64,000 nt of DNA from Bombyx mori. Taxonomy: Eukaryota; Arthropoda; Insecta; Lepidoptera; Bombycidae. Position numbers and translations under genes: made by a program. Positions 1 to 10,088 of the stretch are shown piece by piece. The stretch covers positions 2,500,001 to 2,564,000 of the forward strand of contig NC_085133.1 of assembly GCF_030269925.1 (NCBI RefSeq). The letters are read 5' to 3'. The notes beneath the pieces were generated by a model that saw only the letters and a program-made list of their open reading frames with translations, was not told the DNA's origin and made no database searches. Each line of letters begins with the position of its first letter. Positions within the stretch are counted from its first letter, which is position 1.

Positions 1-344
1 TAAATATTACAAGTCTGTTCTCAAGACTTCCGTCATCAAACAACTATCGTTTCTATATTTGCTTGGTACTAAAAATGTAAGATAACGTAATGAAGACAGC
101 ATTTGTCCAGAATGTTGGTAAAAGTTAAAGAAATCACGATATTTTCGTTGTCACGCAATGTAACACAATTATGAATTAACGGGCGCGGGGGTCAATGCTT
201 TCGAATCATCAGAGGCACGTCTGTAGCTCTTTGTATTGCGTGATCGCCGAAGTCGATATTTTTCCGAAATTCCCATTGCGACGCACAAGGATGTCTAAAT
301 AATAATGTTATTAAGTATATCAAGTGAACATGATTTTAGAGTTA
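1..344. other. Unassigned flank
   Basis: AT-rich sequence with one short G-rich stretch near 181-193. I see no repeat family, reading frame or RNA gene. It is the flank into which the split Helitron at 345 inserted. Confidence 0.5.
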
Positions 345-624
345 TCTATATACTAATACGTGAAGCAAAAATTTTGTACTTTTTACGAAAATTGGCGCGA
401 ACGGAGCAGTATAGAATTTCTCACACTTTTAGAGAGAATATAGAGAAGAAGTGCAGAAAGCTCATATTTTCTTTAAATTTTGCATAAAAATACGATAAAT
501 CAATAAAAAAAAACATTACACACACTACCGTGTATTTGACATACACACGCATGCATACTATTTGTTTATTGTCAAACTTTTCTTATTGCTTATAATCTGT
601 GGTCAAATTGAGAATAGATTAAAT

Positions 625-653
625 CGCACCATTCGTGGAAAAAGGTCGCAAGT
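625..653 (+). repeat. Left terminal inverted repeat of the 4.2-kb element
   Basis: It begins CGCACCATTCG and has GTCGCAAGT at 645-653. It pairs with 4821-4849 with four mismatches. The adjacent AAAT (621-624) is the left target duplication. Confidence 0.8.
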
Positions 654-956
654 GAAAAACTCGAACTTTTCAGGAACGTAAAAAAACTGTTTTGTTAAGA
701 AATGGTAAATCCTAGATGAAAATGTTCTTAAGAGACTTCATGGATAAAATTAAGCTGCATATATATCTGTTATTGATTTAAAACAATATTGAGTAGTTTT
801 CGAAATAATTTGAAATTAATCGGTTACGTCTTTAATCCCCGTTATGATATTATGACTTTTAGGAATAAGTAAAGTAACCGCTTTGTTGCTACGGTGTTCA
901 CACGAATCATAGCTTCGTAATTTTAATTACGTATTTCTTGCCGACAAAATTGACCT

Positions 957-1863
957 TTTTTTTTTTTTTTTTTTTTCCACAGGAGAAAATCGCCGGATCC
1001 CCACCCGCGCGGCAGGTGGGGTATGTGGGAGTTGAACCTCACTAAAAACTCCTGCCGCTCACAACCGGCGCCCTACCTCGGACCGGGCCAGAGCCCAGTC
1101 GGGGCTATTGAAACGGCGGGACAGGGTTGACGCAGAGCACATTACATCCATCCCACCGTCCCACGGACGCCGGACCGGTGGCCGCCAGCGAAACGACCAC
1201 CGGTTCCCTCGTTCAGCGGGCCGAGAGCCCGCTTTGATGGCGCCGCGTTACACCTTCCCCCAGAGCGGTCGGGGGAACGCGGTCTACCATCACCCGGCTT
1301 CCTATTGCGGGTGAGCGTGCAGAGCACGCCACCCCTCGTCTGGGTCCCTCCCCGCACAAAACGGGTGGGACCCCTAGCTCTTAGGGGGCCAGGTCACGGA
1401 TACGACCCCGGTCCCGACCCCCTGCCCGGCGGCGGCGGGTTTCTGCGTAGTGAGGAGAGCTTTCCCTCACTCGCCCCGCCGCCTCCTTCTGCGAGATGGT
1501 GCACTCGCAGAAGTCGAGCATAGCCTTCCATGACTCATCGCTGCCAAGCATCGACGCCACGACGCCAGGCAGCGACAAGTCAGGTCCTATCTTTGCGACC
1601 AGGACACGGCGCTGCACCTCCCAAGCGGGGCAGACAGCGAGCGTATGCTCCGCCGTGTCCAGGTCGTGTCCACAATGGTGACACCTCGTCGTCGGCTCAG
1701 CCCCTATCCGGCGCAGGTACTTCCCGAAGCATCCGTGCCCGGTCAGCACCTGCACCAGACGAAAGGTGAGACGTCCCTCGCCACGATTCACCCAGTCATC
1801 AAAGACCGGGTAAACCGCCTCGACGGTCCGTAGCCCCCACGTGGGGTTGGCCAATCGCCTCGA
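957..1863 (-). mobile_element. 5'-truncated R1-clade LINE with 14-bp target duplication
   Basis: A GC-rich block in AT-rich surroundings, with its poly(A) tail on the minus strand (poly-T at about 957-976). It is flanked by the same 14 bp, GACAAAATTGACCT, at 943-956 and 1864-1877, the signature of target-primed reverse transcription. Only the C-terminal coding part and the 3' UTR are present. A shorter tail of what looks like the same family lies at 17165-17375. It is not in rDNA or telomeric TTAGG repeats here, so it is not behaving as a site-specific member. Confidence 0.85.
1381..1854 (-). pseudogene. C-terminal fragment of R1-clade LINE ORF2
   Basis: 157 codons open, ending at the stop at 1381; the rest of the reverse transcriptase was lost by 5' truncation. 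Residues 38-49 read LTGHGCFGKYLR. A zinc-knuckle of form C-x2-C-x8-H-x4-C follows at residues 58-75 (CHHCGHDLDTAEHTLAVC), as found after the reverse transcriptase in R1/TRAS/SART-clade ORF2 proteins. The tail is Arg-rich. It cannot encode an active enzyme because no catalytic domain is left. Confidence 0.8.
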
Positions 1864-1877
1864 GACAAAATTGACCT

Positions 1878-2354
1878 AGCCTATGTATGTGTATAAAAAA
1901 ATACGCCTTTGTTGCGGAAGAATTAAAATAGAAATAATCATAGTAAATGAATTTATGTTTTTATTACAAGTTTAATAATAAAATAAATATGTCTGTATCA
2001 CTAACAACTTACTTATTCGACTCTGACAGAAAACGTTAAAATATATTTAATAAATCGTAATTTTTTACTACAACAACATTTGTTTGCTATTATTTATGTG
2101 AAAATTGAATGCTTAAGGTAGTAATTAAATTTAAATTGTTAATATGAACATGTTGAATGAAATCAACCAGATTTATTAAACAAAAGGACTTGATAATAAT
2201 GTTTAAAAGTAAATTAGTCAATAAAATGCTCAAGACGTACATAATCTTTTATAAAAACCAAGATAATGCGATCGTATGTTATTGCCCTAACAAGAAATTA
2301 TCAAGTCTCTGTTGAAATTTCTAGAAATTGGAAATAGACCATTGTATATCTGCA
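1878..2354. other. AT-rich interior of the 4.2-kb element
   Basis: Nothing recognisable beyond AT-rich sequence between the LINE insertion and the decayed coding region. Confidence 0.4.
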
Positions 2355-2690
2355 TTAGCGCCGATAATACTTGGTTACTTTCACTCTGAGCCTTTCTGTT
2401 CTGCCTTCCCTTTCTGTAATTTGCATTGGTATTAACCCTTTAGGTTCTTCTTCATAAATATCATATTTCATATTAATAATTATAGGATTTTGGAGATCAG
2501 CAAATAATCGTTTGATTTTAGACCACAAAACTTTGTTGCCAGAGGTATCCTCATACCAGTTTTTAGCAAGTTCAACTAATCGTTTATAATTAAAGAAATT
2601 CTCTTGTATCATGTGTTTCACAATACATACTTCTTCGTATTTACTTTCGCATTGCGAACGATTGAGTGCTTTTCATCTGGTACATAATAA
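2355..2690 (-). pseudogene. Coding-like block, possible POT1-type linker region
   Basis: A minus-strand frame open for about 110 codons, ending at 2355. It is hydrophilic and protein-like rather than AT noise, with LVELAKNWYED in the middle and EEEPKGLIPMQITEREG near the end. The spacing of Leu/Trp residues resembles the segment between the first and second OB folds of POT1, and the block lies downstream of the OB-like block at 2816-2998, in the expected order. The homology is a by-eye inference. Alternatives are an unknown transposon protein or an unrelated gene fragment. Confidence 0.4.
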
Positions 2691-2815
2691 ACTTATTTTT
2701 TTTTGTTTCTACATGCTGCATCGAGTCTCCTTCATTCTGAGAATAAGATTTTTTTTAAAAGTCGTGGATAATTTTTACTTGCAACATCTATACATACATA
2801 TATAGTGCAAAACTA

Positions 2816-2998
2816 AATAGTTTCGGTTTTGTCCTGAACAATTCTCCGAATAGAACGATATTTTTCTGATACCCCTGGATGCTTCATTTTGTAAAAAAAT
2901 CCATAGACATCTATTTTATTGGCTTCCCCTTTCGCAATTTCAGCAAGCCGCATATAGCAATAACCACCTTTAGTTAAAATATGATCAACAGTGAAATT
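2816..2998 (-). pseudogene. Coding-like block resembling the first OB fold of POT1
   Basis: A minus-strand frame open for 61 codons to a stop at 2816. The core AEIAKGEANKIDVYGFFYK followed by HPGVSEKYRSIRRIVQDKTE resembles the start of the POT1 telomere-end-binding OB fold, where a conserved G-x4-VYG strand is followed by a Lys/Pro loop and a D-x-[ST] strand. The later part of that fold is missing between this block and 2690. Without a start codon, splice sites or an intact frame it is best read as a decayed exon or captured gene fragment. Confidence 0.4.
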
Positions 2999-3085
2999 TT
3001 ATACTGGGTATTTTGTTTGCTTGCGAAAAACTCCGACCTCCGATTGAGGTGCGCTCAAAATTTTTTCGAAATCAAGTTTACTACT

Positions 3086-3231
3086 GATTTTTCTTTTGAA
3101 TTAGCTTTTTCTTTTTCTGTGCTATTTTTTGTCCCGTATATCCCTTATGTCCCCTATATCCCGTACAATTTTTGTCCTTTAAATAATTCTCGTATTCGTA
3201 TTTCAATTGCTTTTTCTTTTTATCATCCGCT
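3086..3231 (-). pseudogene. Lys-rich coding-like block
   Basis: A minus-strand frame of about 48 codons containing DDKKKKQLKYEYENYLKDK and, further on, KIAQKKKKLIQKK. A neighbouring upstream frame (ALHEGVGTSG) ends where this one begins, suggesting a frameshift. It is highly basic and probably disordered. It is grouped with the other minus-strand blocks at 2355-3845. Confidence 0.35.
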
Positions 3232-3290
3232 TGTTCCTACACCTTCATGTAACGCATAAAAAAAATTTAAGGTAGAAAAATCCGATATTG

Positions 3291-3311
3291 AATTATTATT
3301 ATTATTATTAT
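3291..3311. repeat. (ATT)n microsatellite
   Basis: About seven ATT units inside the 4.2-kb element. Confidence 0.8.
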
Positions 3312-3497
3312 ATTTTCGCAAATAGTTACTACATTTTCAGTATTTAAACTTTTTGGGAAATTATATTCCAAAGTCTATGCTATTAGTCTTTTCGAATCTA
3401 CCAGTGTCATACGTTTAGGCTTAGATTTTACAAATCTTATAATAAAATACAATTCTATTAACGCTCAGAATTTCCCAAACATCAATAATATATTTAT

Positions 3498-3690
3498 TCG
3501 TTATACTTTTTTCTTTTATCTACTTGGATCTCTCGTAACTTTTTCTCTTCTCTTTTCCTGTATCCACTAACGGTATGATTTACCAAAAATTTTGAATATT
3601 TTACTTCTTCACCTGCCAGGAACTTTCATCTCGCATTCTTTTTTAATTCTTTTCATTGCTATTTGATTATTGTTATGGGTAAACTACGAT
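3498..3690 (-). pseudogene. Two charged coding-like blocks with a frameshift
   Basis: On the minus strand, NNNQIAMKRIKKECEMKVPGR runs to a stop near 3625. A second frame then reads EEVKYSKFLVNHTVSGYRK and continues with about 18 more charged residues to a stop at about 3498. The junction AG|GTGAAG also looks like a splice donor, so an intron boundary rather than a frameshift is possible. The family is not recognised. Confidence 0.3.
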
Positions 3691-3718
3691 GCGATGAAAT
3701 TTATATCATTGGCAGTTT

Positions 3719-3845
3719 AAATAGGGTTTTCTTTTCCACTGACTTTCTCCTCCGCTAATTCTAAAATATTTGCATTATGCGATTGTGTTTCTTTTGATCG
3801 AGATTCTTTGGTTGACTCTGTATCAAAGTTTATAGTTTCCGACAA
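3719..3845 (-). pseudogene. Hydrophilic coding-like block, 5'-most of the minus-strand series
   Basis: About 42 open codons, Ser/Glu/Lys rich, including TESTKESRSKETQSHNANIL and then ELAEEKVSGKENP. Its codon-like composition in a 70% AT region suggests former coding. It may be the N-terminal disordered part of the gene remnant at 2355-3690. Confidence 0.3.
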
Positions 3846-4820
3846 CTAATACGGAATCACATTGTCTAGTTCCACTGTTCTGTACTGTATTACTTAAACT
3901 AGTTTATGATCCATCGTCATAAGAAGAAGAACATTCCTTTGAGACTTTATTTAGATTTAATACCATCTTCAGTAAAACTCATTGACATGTCATGCATGCG
4001 CATGCGCACCAATCATTTACGTTTTCTTTCAATAATATCCATAACTTTACTTCTGCAGTACAGTTTGCAGGAGTATCGAATTTAAATTCGCGTAAAAAAA
4101 TGGTACCTATATACGTATTCAAAATGGTACACATATGTTTAGATCAATGATAGTTATCTAGATAGCGGCATGCACGTGAGAACTATTCAGCTAGTGCCCA
4201 TGCACCACTCTCGTGCGTGATAGATTTAAAAACAAACAAGAAATTTCGTCATACAAATTTTTGTATAATCAAATTTCGCAAGAAATAAGTAAATATTCAG
4301 TATTTTGTGTGGTTTATCCAACTGATGTACTAATGTTTTTGTTTTTAATTATAATTACGTTACGAAATATTTTCAAAATATACAGTATAAAATTAGGTAT
4401 TTTCATTTAAAAATTAAAATCCAGCGAAATTAATCATAGAAGAAGCGAGCTTATAATATTACGTATGAATGATTCTCAAAAAGTCACGTATAAAAAACAC
4501 GTAACTGAACTTGCGCACTTCACATCTTCATCAAATATCGTGTCAAAAGTGTGCATGTTCATTTATGCACGTATATTTTAATAAAATTGTGTATAAGTAA
4601 CAATAAGCTTTTATTGATAGGGAAAATTTCAGAAATGACCAAATATAACAAAAATTACGTAATTAATAAGGCGAATCATTTAAAAAATAAAAATCTTAGC
4701 ATTTCGGAAAATTTGCAATATCTCCGTAATTTTTTGGAATATTTTTTTCAAACTTGTTAAGCACATGTGTCATGGTCTCCTTTAACGAATAGTGAAATAA
4801 AAAAAATTTGAAGTAATTGT
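3846..4820. other. AT-rich right arm of the 4.2-kb element
   Basis: Two short plus-strand ORFs (4213-4410, 4551-4760) have AT-driven Ile/Asn/Lys composition and no recognisable motif, so I treat them as chance. Nothing else is seen. Confidence 0.4.
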
Positions 4821-4849
4821 ACTTGCGACTTTCTTCTACCAATGGTGCG
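4821..4849 (-). repeat. Right terminal inverted repeat of the 4.2-kb element
   Basis: It ends in AATGGTGCG and pairs with 625-653. The following AAAT (4850-4853) is the right target duplication. Confidence 0.8.
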
Positions 4850-5284
4850 AAATATTGTTTGTTTTTATTAATATTTTCCTAAAGTTTAATCTTGGCGAAA
4901 TCTGTGATTATCGAATTTGACAATAAAATCATAACAATGTTCAAACTTATAATCTCAATTAATTATAGTCGAATTTCGACTACTGCGGGACCACTAGTTT
5001 TAATTAAAATTCTTGTTACCGTTTCTCTGTACATTTTGCGTTGTCCGGATCAGCTCTTGTCTGTATAAGTATAATGCATGTTATTTGCGCTCGCTTCTGT
5101 TGAAATTTACGTGAAACATAAAATAAGAATTACCATTTCATTAACATTTATGTTTAGCATATTGCAAGATTAGAATATATTTACTTCCTTGGAATTCAGA
5201 GAAAGACCGCGAAATAAAATAATTAATACTATAATATTTTTTGATATAATATAATACAGTCCTCGCGACTGATCGAACTGCACT

Positions 5285-5623
5285 CTTTTTTTTGTGCCTA
5301 AGCTGATGGTCTTTTTATGATTGAAAGATTACTGGTGGCCCGGAGGCTTTCCAACTCCACCAGGACAGGTGAGCGAGCAAAGGCTCAGCCAAGAGGGGTG
5401 GGATTCGCTAACAACTGTCCGAACGCCTCCGAAGGAGACCTAACAAGTACCATCATCGGCAAGCAGATGGTCTAGAGGTGGTCAGCGTGACCGGGTTAAT
5501 AGGTGAGCTCACGGGGCTCAAACCTGACGTTGTTGCTAACACGAACCCTAGCAAGAGCCGTGCTTCGCAGAATTTACCACCGGATCGGAAACGCGACCTA
5601 CTGAGAAGATCCGGCGAGAAACT
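5285..5623 (-). mobile_element. Jockey-like LINE 3' end, subtype 1, interrupted
   Basis: The 3' UTR runs from poly-T (5286-5293) through the family words GCCTAAGCTGATGGTCT, TAGGTGAGCTCACGGGGCTC and GGATCGGAAACGCGACC to GGCGAGAAAC. Here subtype 1 means copies ending AGCTTAGGTAGGAAAA. It is interrupted by the subtype 2 fragment at 5313-5461. Confidence 0.7.
5313..5461 (-). mobile_element. Subtype 2 jockey-like 3' end nested in subtype 1
   Basis: It starts TTTTATGATTG and then has ACTGGTGGCCCGGAGG, AGGGGTGGGATT and GCCTCCGAAGGAGACC. It is flanked by AGCTGATGGTCT (5301-5312) and AGCAGATGGTCT (5462-5473), a 12-bp target duplication with one mismatch, so this is an insertion and not a chimera. Confidence 0.7.
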
Positions 5624-5650
5624 TGCATAGTTTTATTACACGATACGCGG

Positions 5651-5693
5651 AAGAGCTCACATCTGGTGTTAAGTGGTTACCGGAGCCCATAGA
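5651..5693 (-). repeat. Bm1-type SINE fragment
   Basis: A short 3' piece: GAGCTCACATCTGGTGTTAA, then GTGGTTACCGGAGCCCATAG. Confidence 0.6.
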
Positions 5694-5814
5694 TCTTCTC
5701 ATGTGGCTGCCCGTTACTTAAGTCGTTACGCATGTTTTAGCTACAGAAATAGGCAAGATAATAAAGTATACATCGGACTTTCAGCATGTTCACGTCTAAC
5801 TGCAAGATGACTTA

Positions 5815-6143
5815 ACAATCAATGCTCACGATTGACTTCCACGGTGAAGGAATAGCATCGTGTAATAAAAATCAAACCCGCAAAAATTATAATTTGCCTT
5901 ATTACTGGTGGTAGGATCTCTTGTGAGTCCGCACGGGTAAGTAACAACACCCTGCCTATTTCTGTCGTGAAGCAGTAATGCGTTTCGGTTTGAAGGGTAG
6001 GGCAGCCGTTGTAACTATACTGGGACCTTAGAACTTATATCTCAAGGTGGGTGGCGAAATTACGTTGTAGATGTCTATGGGCTCCAGTAACCACTTAACA
6101 CCAGGTGGGCTGTGAACTCATCCACCCATCTAAGCAAAAAAAA
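5815..6143 (+). mobile_element. Bm1-type SINE, 5'-truncated
   Basis: The tRNA head is lost; it begins at CAATGCTCACGATTGACTTC and continues through GGTGAAGGAATAGCATCGTG, the body GTAATGCGTTTCGGTTTG and the 3' end ATCTAAGCAAAAAAAA. Sense strand is plus. It has no coding capacity and would depend on LINE reverse transcriptase. Confidence 0.85.
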
Positions 6144-6919
6144 GCTCTGTTGATCATATTCGGTGACCTTGAAAATAAACAGCCTGACACATAACAAATA
6201 CGAAGTAGCCCAGATGAAACAACAAAACAATACAGCGATTAGAAATGAAGCGATTGAACAGAATGCAAACAATAACGAAACGTACAGACACTACTGGTCA
6301 TAAAAACGCAGCGATAAAACTACCAAAAGCACGCCGAAACTTTTTGCTACCGAACTTTTTAACGAGCTTTCACTTTTTAAAATGGTACACTGGTTTTTTT
6401 CAATTGTTCGAAGAAGAAGATGAAAAAACCACTTCGGGCGCCAAAAAAGCGGTCGTTACCGCACCAAAGGGTTAGCAGTTTTCCTTAGTCTAAATATTAG
6501 TGGACAAACAAAAGAAGTGGCCTTTAAATAAAAAACTAAAGTTTCTAAAATACACCTGGTTCGGTTTTTATGCTTATAATCAAATAGGTTCCGTCTTCCT
6601 GTCGGAACATATAATAGTCTTTCTGTAGATAACAAAAAAAAAAAACAACTATAAGCATTGATTTTCAACCTTATTTATTCACGTTTACGGACAATGATGT
6701 TTTTTATGTTATTTTATAGTGGCAATGTGGGAGATCGGTTTTTTCGTGTTTGTTTAAATTCGATTGTTTTAATGCAGATGTTCTTTTTGGGATGACTTAT
6801 CAGTTTTATGTTTCCTTCAATGAATCAATTATCTGGTCGTAATGACGTAAGGTTTGTTACAATTTTGCCTATTTGTGCCGTAAATGTACCGTCCAGTTTG
6901 TGGGGTAGAATAAGGATGG
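6144..6919. other. Unassigned AT-rich stretch
   Basis: Short frames on both strands (6245-6475 plus, 6456-6668 minus) are Lys- or Phe-rich and carry no motif. I see nothing else. Confidence 0.4.
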
Positions 6920-7106
6920 TTTTTTTTATTGTTTAGATGGGTGGACGAGCTCACAGCCCACCCGGTGTTAAGCGGTTACTGGAGCCCATAGACATCTATG
7001 ACGTAAATTCGCCACCCACCCTGAAATATAAGTTCTAAGGTCTCAAGTATAGTTACAACGGTTGCCCCACCCTTCATACCCAAAACGCATTGCTGCTTCA
7101 CGGCAG
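6920..7106 (-). mobile_element. Bm1-type SINE, 5'-truncated
   Basis: Poly-T then ATTGTTTAGATGGGTGGACG through to CTGCTTCACGGCAG; only the 3' half is present. Confidence 0.85.
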
Positions 7107-7711
7107 TTCAATGCCATGTTTGTTTTATCCTATAATTTCATTATTCTACCTATCTTGTGTTGGAATCTTATCCTGTTTCCGTCTTCGAGTATAATTTGCC
7201 TCAATTAAACTATTAGCTTTTCAGTACTTCGGATTTAGACTGTGCCATCCGTGTCTGATCGAATCATGTAAAATAACCAATATCTTTGGAACTGAAATCA
7301 TTTACATATAATAGCTAAGAACCGATTTTTGTGTGACCAGATTGTTAACACAAGAAATTCTATTGTCAGTCTGAGCTTGTAAGTTAAGAATTAAGGGATT
7401 TACAAAAAGCTATTTAGTTCTCCAGTTACATCGCTAAAAATGTAACATTACACTACCTCGTAATAAGAAGTTGATAAACCCAAGGCCAGAGGATCTTAAA
7501 AGATAGGTATTCGTATTTTCAGTTATTAATCAGATACGAGTATGTATAATTAAGATAACTAGGTAGCGTTCTGAACCTAAAATTTGAAGTTGGGAAGACT
7601 TAGGGCGACAAGTAACCTCGGCAACTGAAAAATATATATATACTACTTAAAAATATCTAGTCCCTGTCTATACTGGGAATTCAATAATATATATTTTAGA
7701 GTTCGAAGTCG
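7107..7711. other. Unassigned sequence
   Basis: AT-rich with no recognised repeat, RNA or coding region. Confidence 0.4.
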
Positions 7712-7970
7712 TTTTTTTTCCCTACCTATGCTCTTGAGAGTCTAGTTCAGCTTCTCCTTGACGTATTGGTGAGCCTACGGGGCTCAAACCGGAGTATTGC
7801 TAACACTGGCCCTAGCAAGAGCAGTGCTTCGTAGAATCTACCACCGAATCGGAGACGCGACCCACTCAGAAAATCCGGCGAAAAATTCAGTGGGCTGTGT
7901 TTATGGGTTAATTTAGCTACTCGTCGAGCCCTTCGTCGCAAGCGACGGGTTGGGCGAGGACGGTGACCGG
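7712..7970 (-). mobile_element. Jockey-like LINE 3' end, subtype 1
   Basis: Poly-T at 7712-7719, the 3' UTR words TGCTAACACTGGCCCTAGCA and GTGGGCTGTG, then the end of coding (RRRARRV on the minus strand, 7915-7945). It breaks off after GACGGTGACCGG at 7970. Truncated and non-functional. Confidence 0.7.
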
Positions 7971-9371
7971 GAAGTGGTCTTGTCTTTATCTATCCTATCT
8001 CAGGCCTCTCCAATCTCCTAGGCCTATCTCAACTATCTTGATCTGCTTCTTAGTGTGAGCTTGTGTGTGTGCTGAGCTGTGATTGTTACAGAGAATGATA
8101 GCAGATTTCTGCAATTTTGCAATATTTCTAGGATCATCAGATGGTCCTCAGTTCCTTCCAGTGCCTATGTATCATCGCTAATTTATAAGGCTTGGCCTAC
8201 TTTGGATATTTTCATTTCAAAGTTCATCGTTGTGGGGTATTTTCGGGAAACAACATTATTATCAACAAAACCAGTCATTACATCAGGTAGACCTTCGTCA
8301 TCTCTAACATTCGCAAGGCGTATTTAATTAACTGTCTAAACTTAAAGTTTCTCAAATCTGTGTCAGCATCTCAAACTGCATCCGAAGTCCATCCATCGCG
8401 CAGCGTGACGCCGACGCAGTCCTTTGTATCTTAAATACGACCCTTATTTTTTCTATCATCCCTTCGAAACGTTCAAATTTCTCTACCTGCAATCATCCTT
8501 TTTGAAAAGCGGAACTTAAAAGAACTTTGACTGCTGTGGTATAATGTACTTTTTGAGTAAGAATCAAAAGTTTATTTGCCTAAGTCGAAATTGTTACTTA
8601 TGTTGTTTTGGAATTAAGTGACATCTGCAACATCTTGAATAGCATCCCCTAAGACTTAATGACTTACAATATGCGAATAATACAAGGAATTGTAACATTT
8701 AATCGTTTTTATTAGAGTGTATTTTACAGTGACAATTCAAAGTCATCGCATTAGCAATACGGCTTGCACCCAAAAAGTGATTCGAAGTTTTGCTGTATTG
8801 AAGGAAATTCATGGCATGGACTTAAAATTTATTGGCATGGCATACCGGAATGGGATAAGTGCGTACGACGACAGGGCGAGTCTTGGGCATTTGTAAAGCC
8901 AACAAAATGACTCTGAACTGGCTTGCAGATGTGATGTTATGCTCTTTTGTAGGGAAATAAACGAATTATAAATGGCGACAATATTTCTCAGATATTCAAT
9001 AATTAATTTAGTAAATCATTGTTTGATTGGCTTCGTTATCCAGAGCTTAAAAGTAGACAAGTTTGGAGCAAAATATAGTTTCGAACATAAATATAAAATA
9101 CATAGCAATGTTTCGAACATACATAGCTATTGAAAAAAAAAACTATAGATGAGCAGTCGAGAACACCGCTCCAGATTATTAGCTTATAGACATCCACTGC
9201 TTTGGACACTTCTTATCCAAGTTATCCGCGGCATCAAGGATTTGGCATTCAGGATTCGTGACTCTATGTCAACTGCCGTGGAGCTGTTCCAAAGGTCTGG
9301 ATTCGAATCAGAATGTGCGATTTCTTGACGGCAAAAGCAGACAGAGTGGTGGTACTTGCCCGTTCAGGATC
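7971..9371. other. 1.4-kb unassigned stretch
   Basis: AT-rich intergenic sequence. An 82-codon frame at 8079-8327 (plus) has no motif or coding bias I trust. No RNA gene or known repeat is seen. Confidence 0.4.
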
Positions 9372-9578
9372 TTTTTTTTTATTGCTTAGATGGGTGGACG
9401 AGCTCACAGCCCACCTGATGTAAAGTGGTTACTGGAGCCCATAGACATCTACAACGTAAATGCGCCACCCACCTTGAGATATAAGTTCTAAGGTTTCAGT
9501 ATAGTTACAACGGCTGCCCCGCCCTAAAAACCGAAACGCATTACTGCTTCACGGCAGAAATAGTCAGGGCGGTGGTAC

Positions 9579-9760
9579 TGTAGGAATATACGACAAAGGG
9601 AAGATCTTGCACCGAGCGGGTGATATTGCTCGGTAGACCGACGGTCCGAATGTTGTTGTTCGGAACTTGTATATATGCATGCGCTTTATCTTGAAAATGT
9701 CGTAAGCGAGATTCAGGCATCTGTCAATTATCTTGCGTTGTATGATGGCTACCCGCCACA
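9579..9760 (-). repeat. 3' LTR of the TRIM
   Basis: It shares CACCGAGCGGGTGATATT, CTCGGTAGACCGACGGTCCG and TGCGTTGTATGATGGCTACC with 10089-10266. The purine tract abuts its start on the minus strand. Confidence 0.85.
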
Positions 9761-10088
9761 TCACTCCCCTCCGAGACCGGAGGTCGTGTCATTTTAGTTA
9801 TCGTTGTCCGTGCTGAGATTAGCTTGCAAGTGCTGCTCGAAGTTTGCGGTGAGTCGAAACTGAGCTTGAATGCTGTGCGATGAGGCAGTGTAGGTGCGTG
9901 CCGTAGGACTAGGAAGCGCGGTGAGTCGGCTGCGATGGTCCTGTTGAGGCTGCGATGCTGGCTTGCTGTGGGACGACTGTCGATGACTTGCTTTTATCTG
10001 CGAGAATGCGGGGATTGTGGTAGCCGAAGTTCTTGATGCGCTTGATGAAGTGTGAAGGCTGCAATTGTTCCGTCGCAGGTCACCAGTT

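Larger units (their letters stand above)
625..4849. mobile_element. TIR DNA transposon inside the Helitron
   Basis: Both ends carry an imperfect 29-bp inverted repeat (625-653 and 4821-4849), beginning CGCACCATT and containing GTCGCAAGT, with 25 of 29 positions matching. It is flanked by AAAT at 621-624 and 4850-4853. Removing the element and one AAAT restores exactly the gattaaatattg seen at the same place in uninterrupted Helitron copies. The 4-bp duplication and CGCACC terminus do not let me name a superfamily. No transposase is recognisable; the interior holds a LINE insertion (957-1863) and a decayed minus-strand reading frame (2355-3845). Confidence 0.8.
345..4997 (+). mobile_element. 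Non-autonomous Helitron, split by a 4.2-kb insertion
   Basis: The left part (345-624) starts with TC after an A and matches the 5' half of five other copies in this window. The right part (4850-4997) carries the 3' end: a 17-nt perfect hairpin TAGTCGAATTTCGACTA at 4966-4982, then CTAG at 4994-4997 followed by host T. TC start, subterminal hairpin, CTAG end and A/T insertion are the hallmarks of Helitrons. Uninterrupted copies are 416-461 bp; this one is broken at 624/625 by the element at 625-4849. It encodes no Rep/helicase, so it is non-autonomous. Confidence 0.85.
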
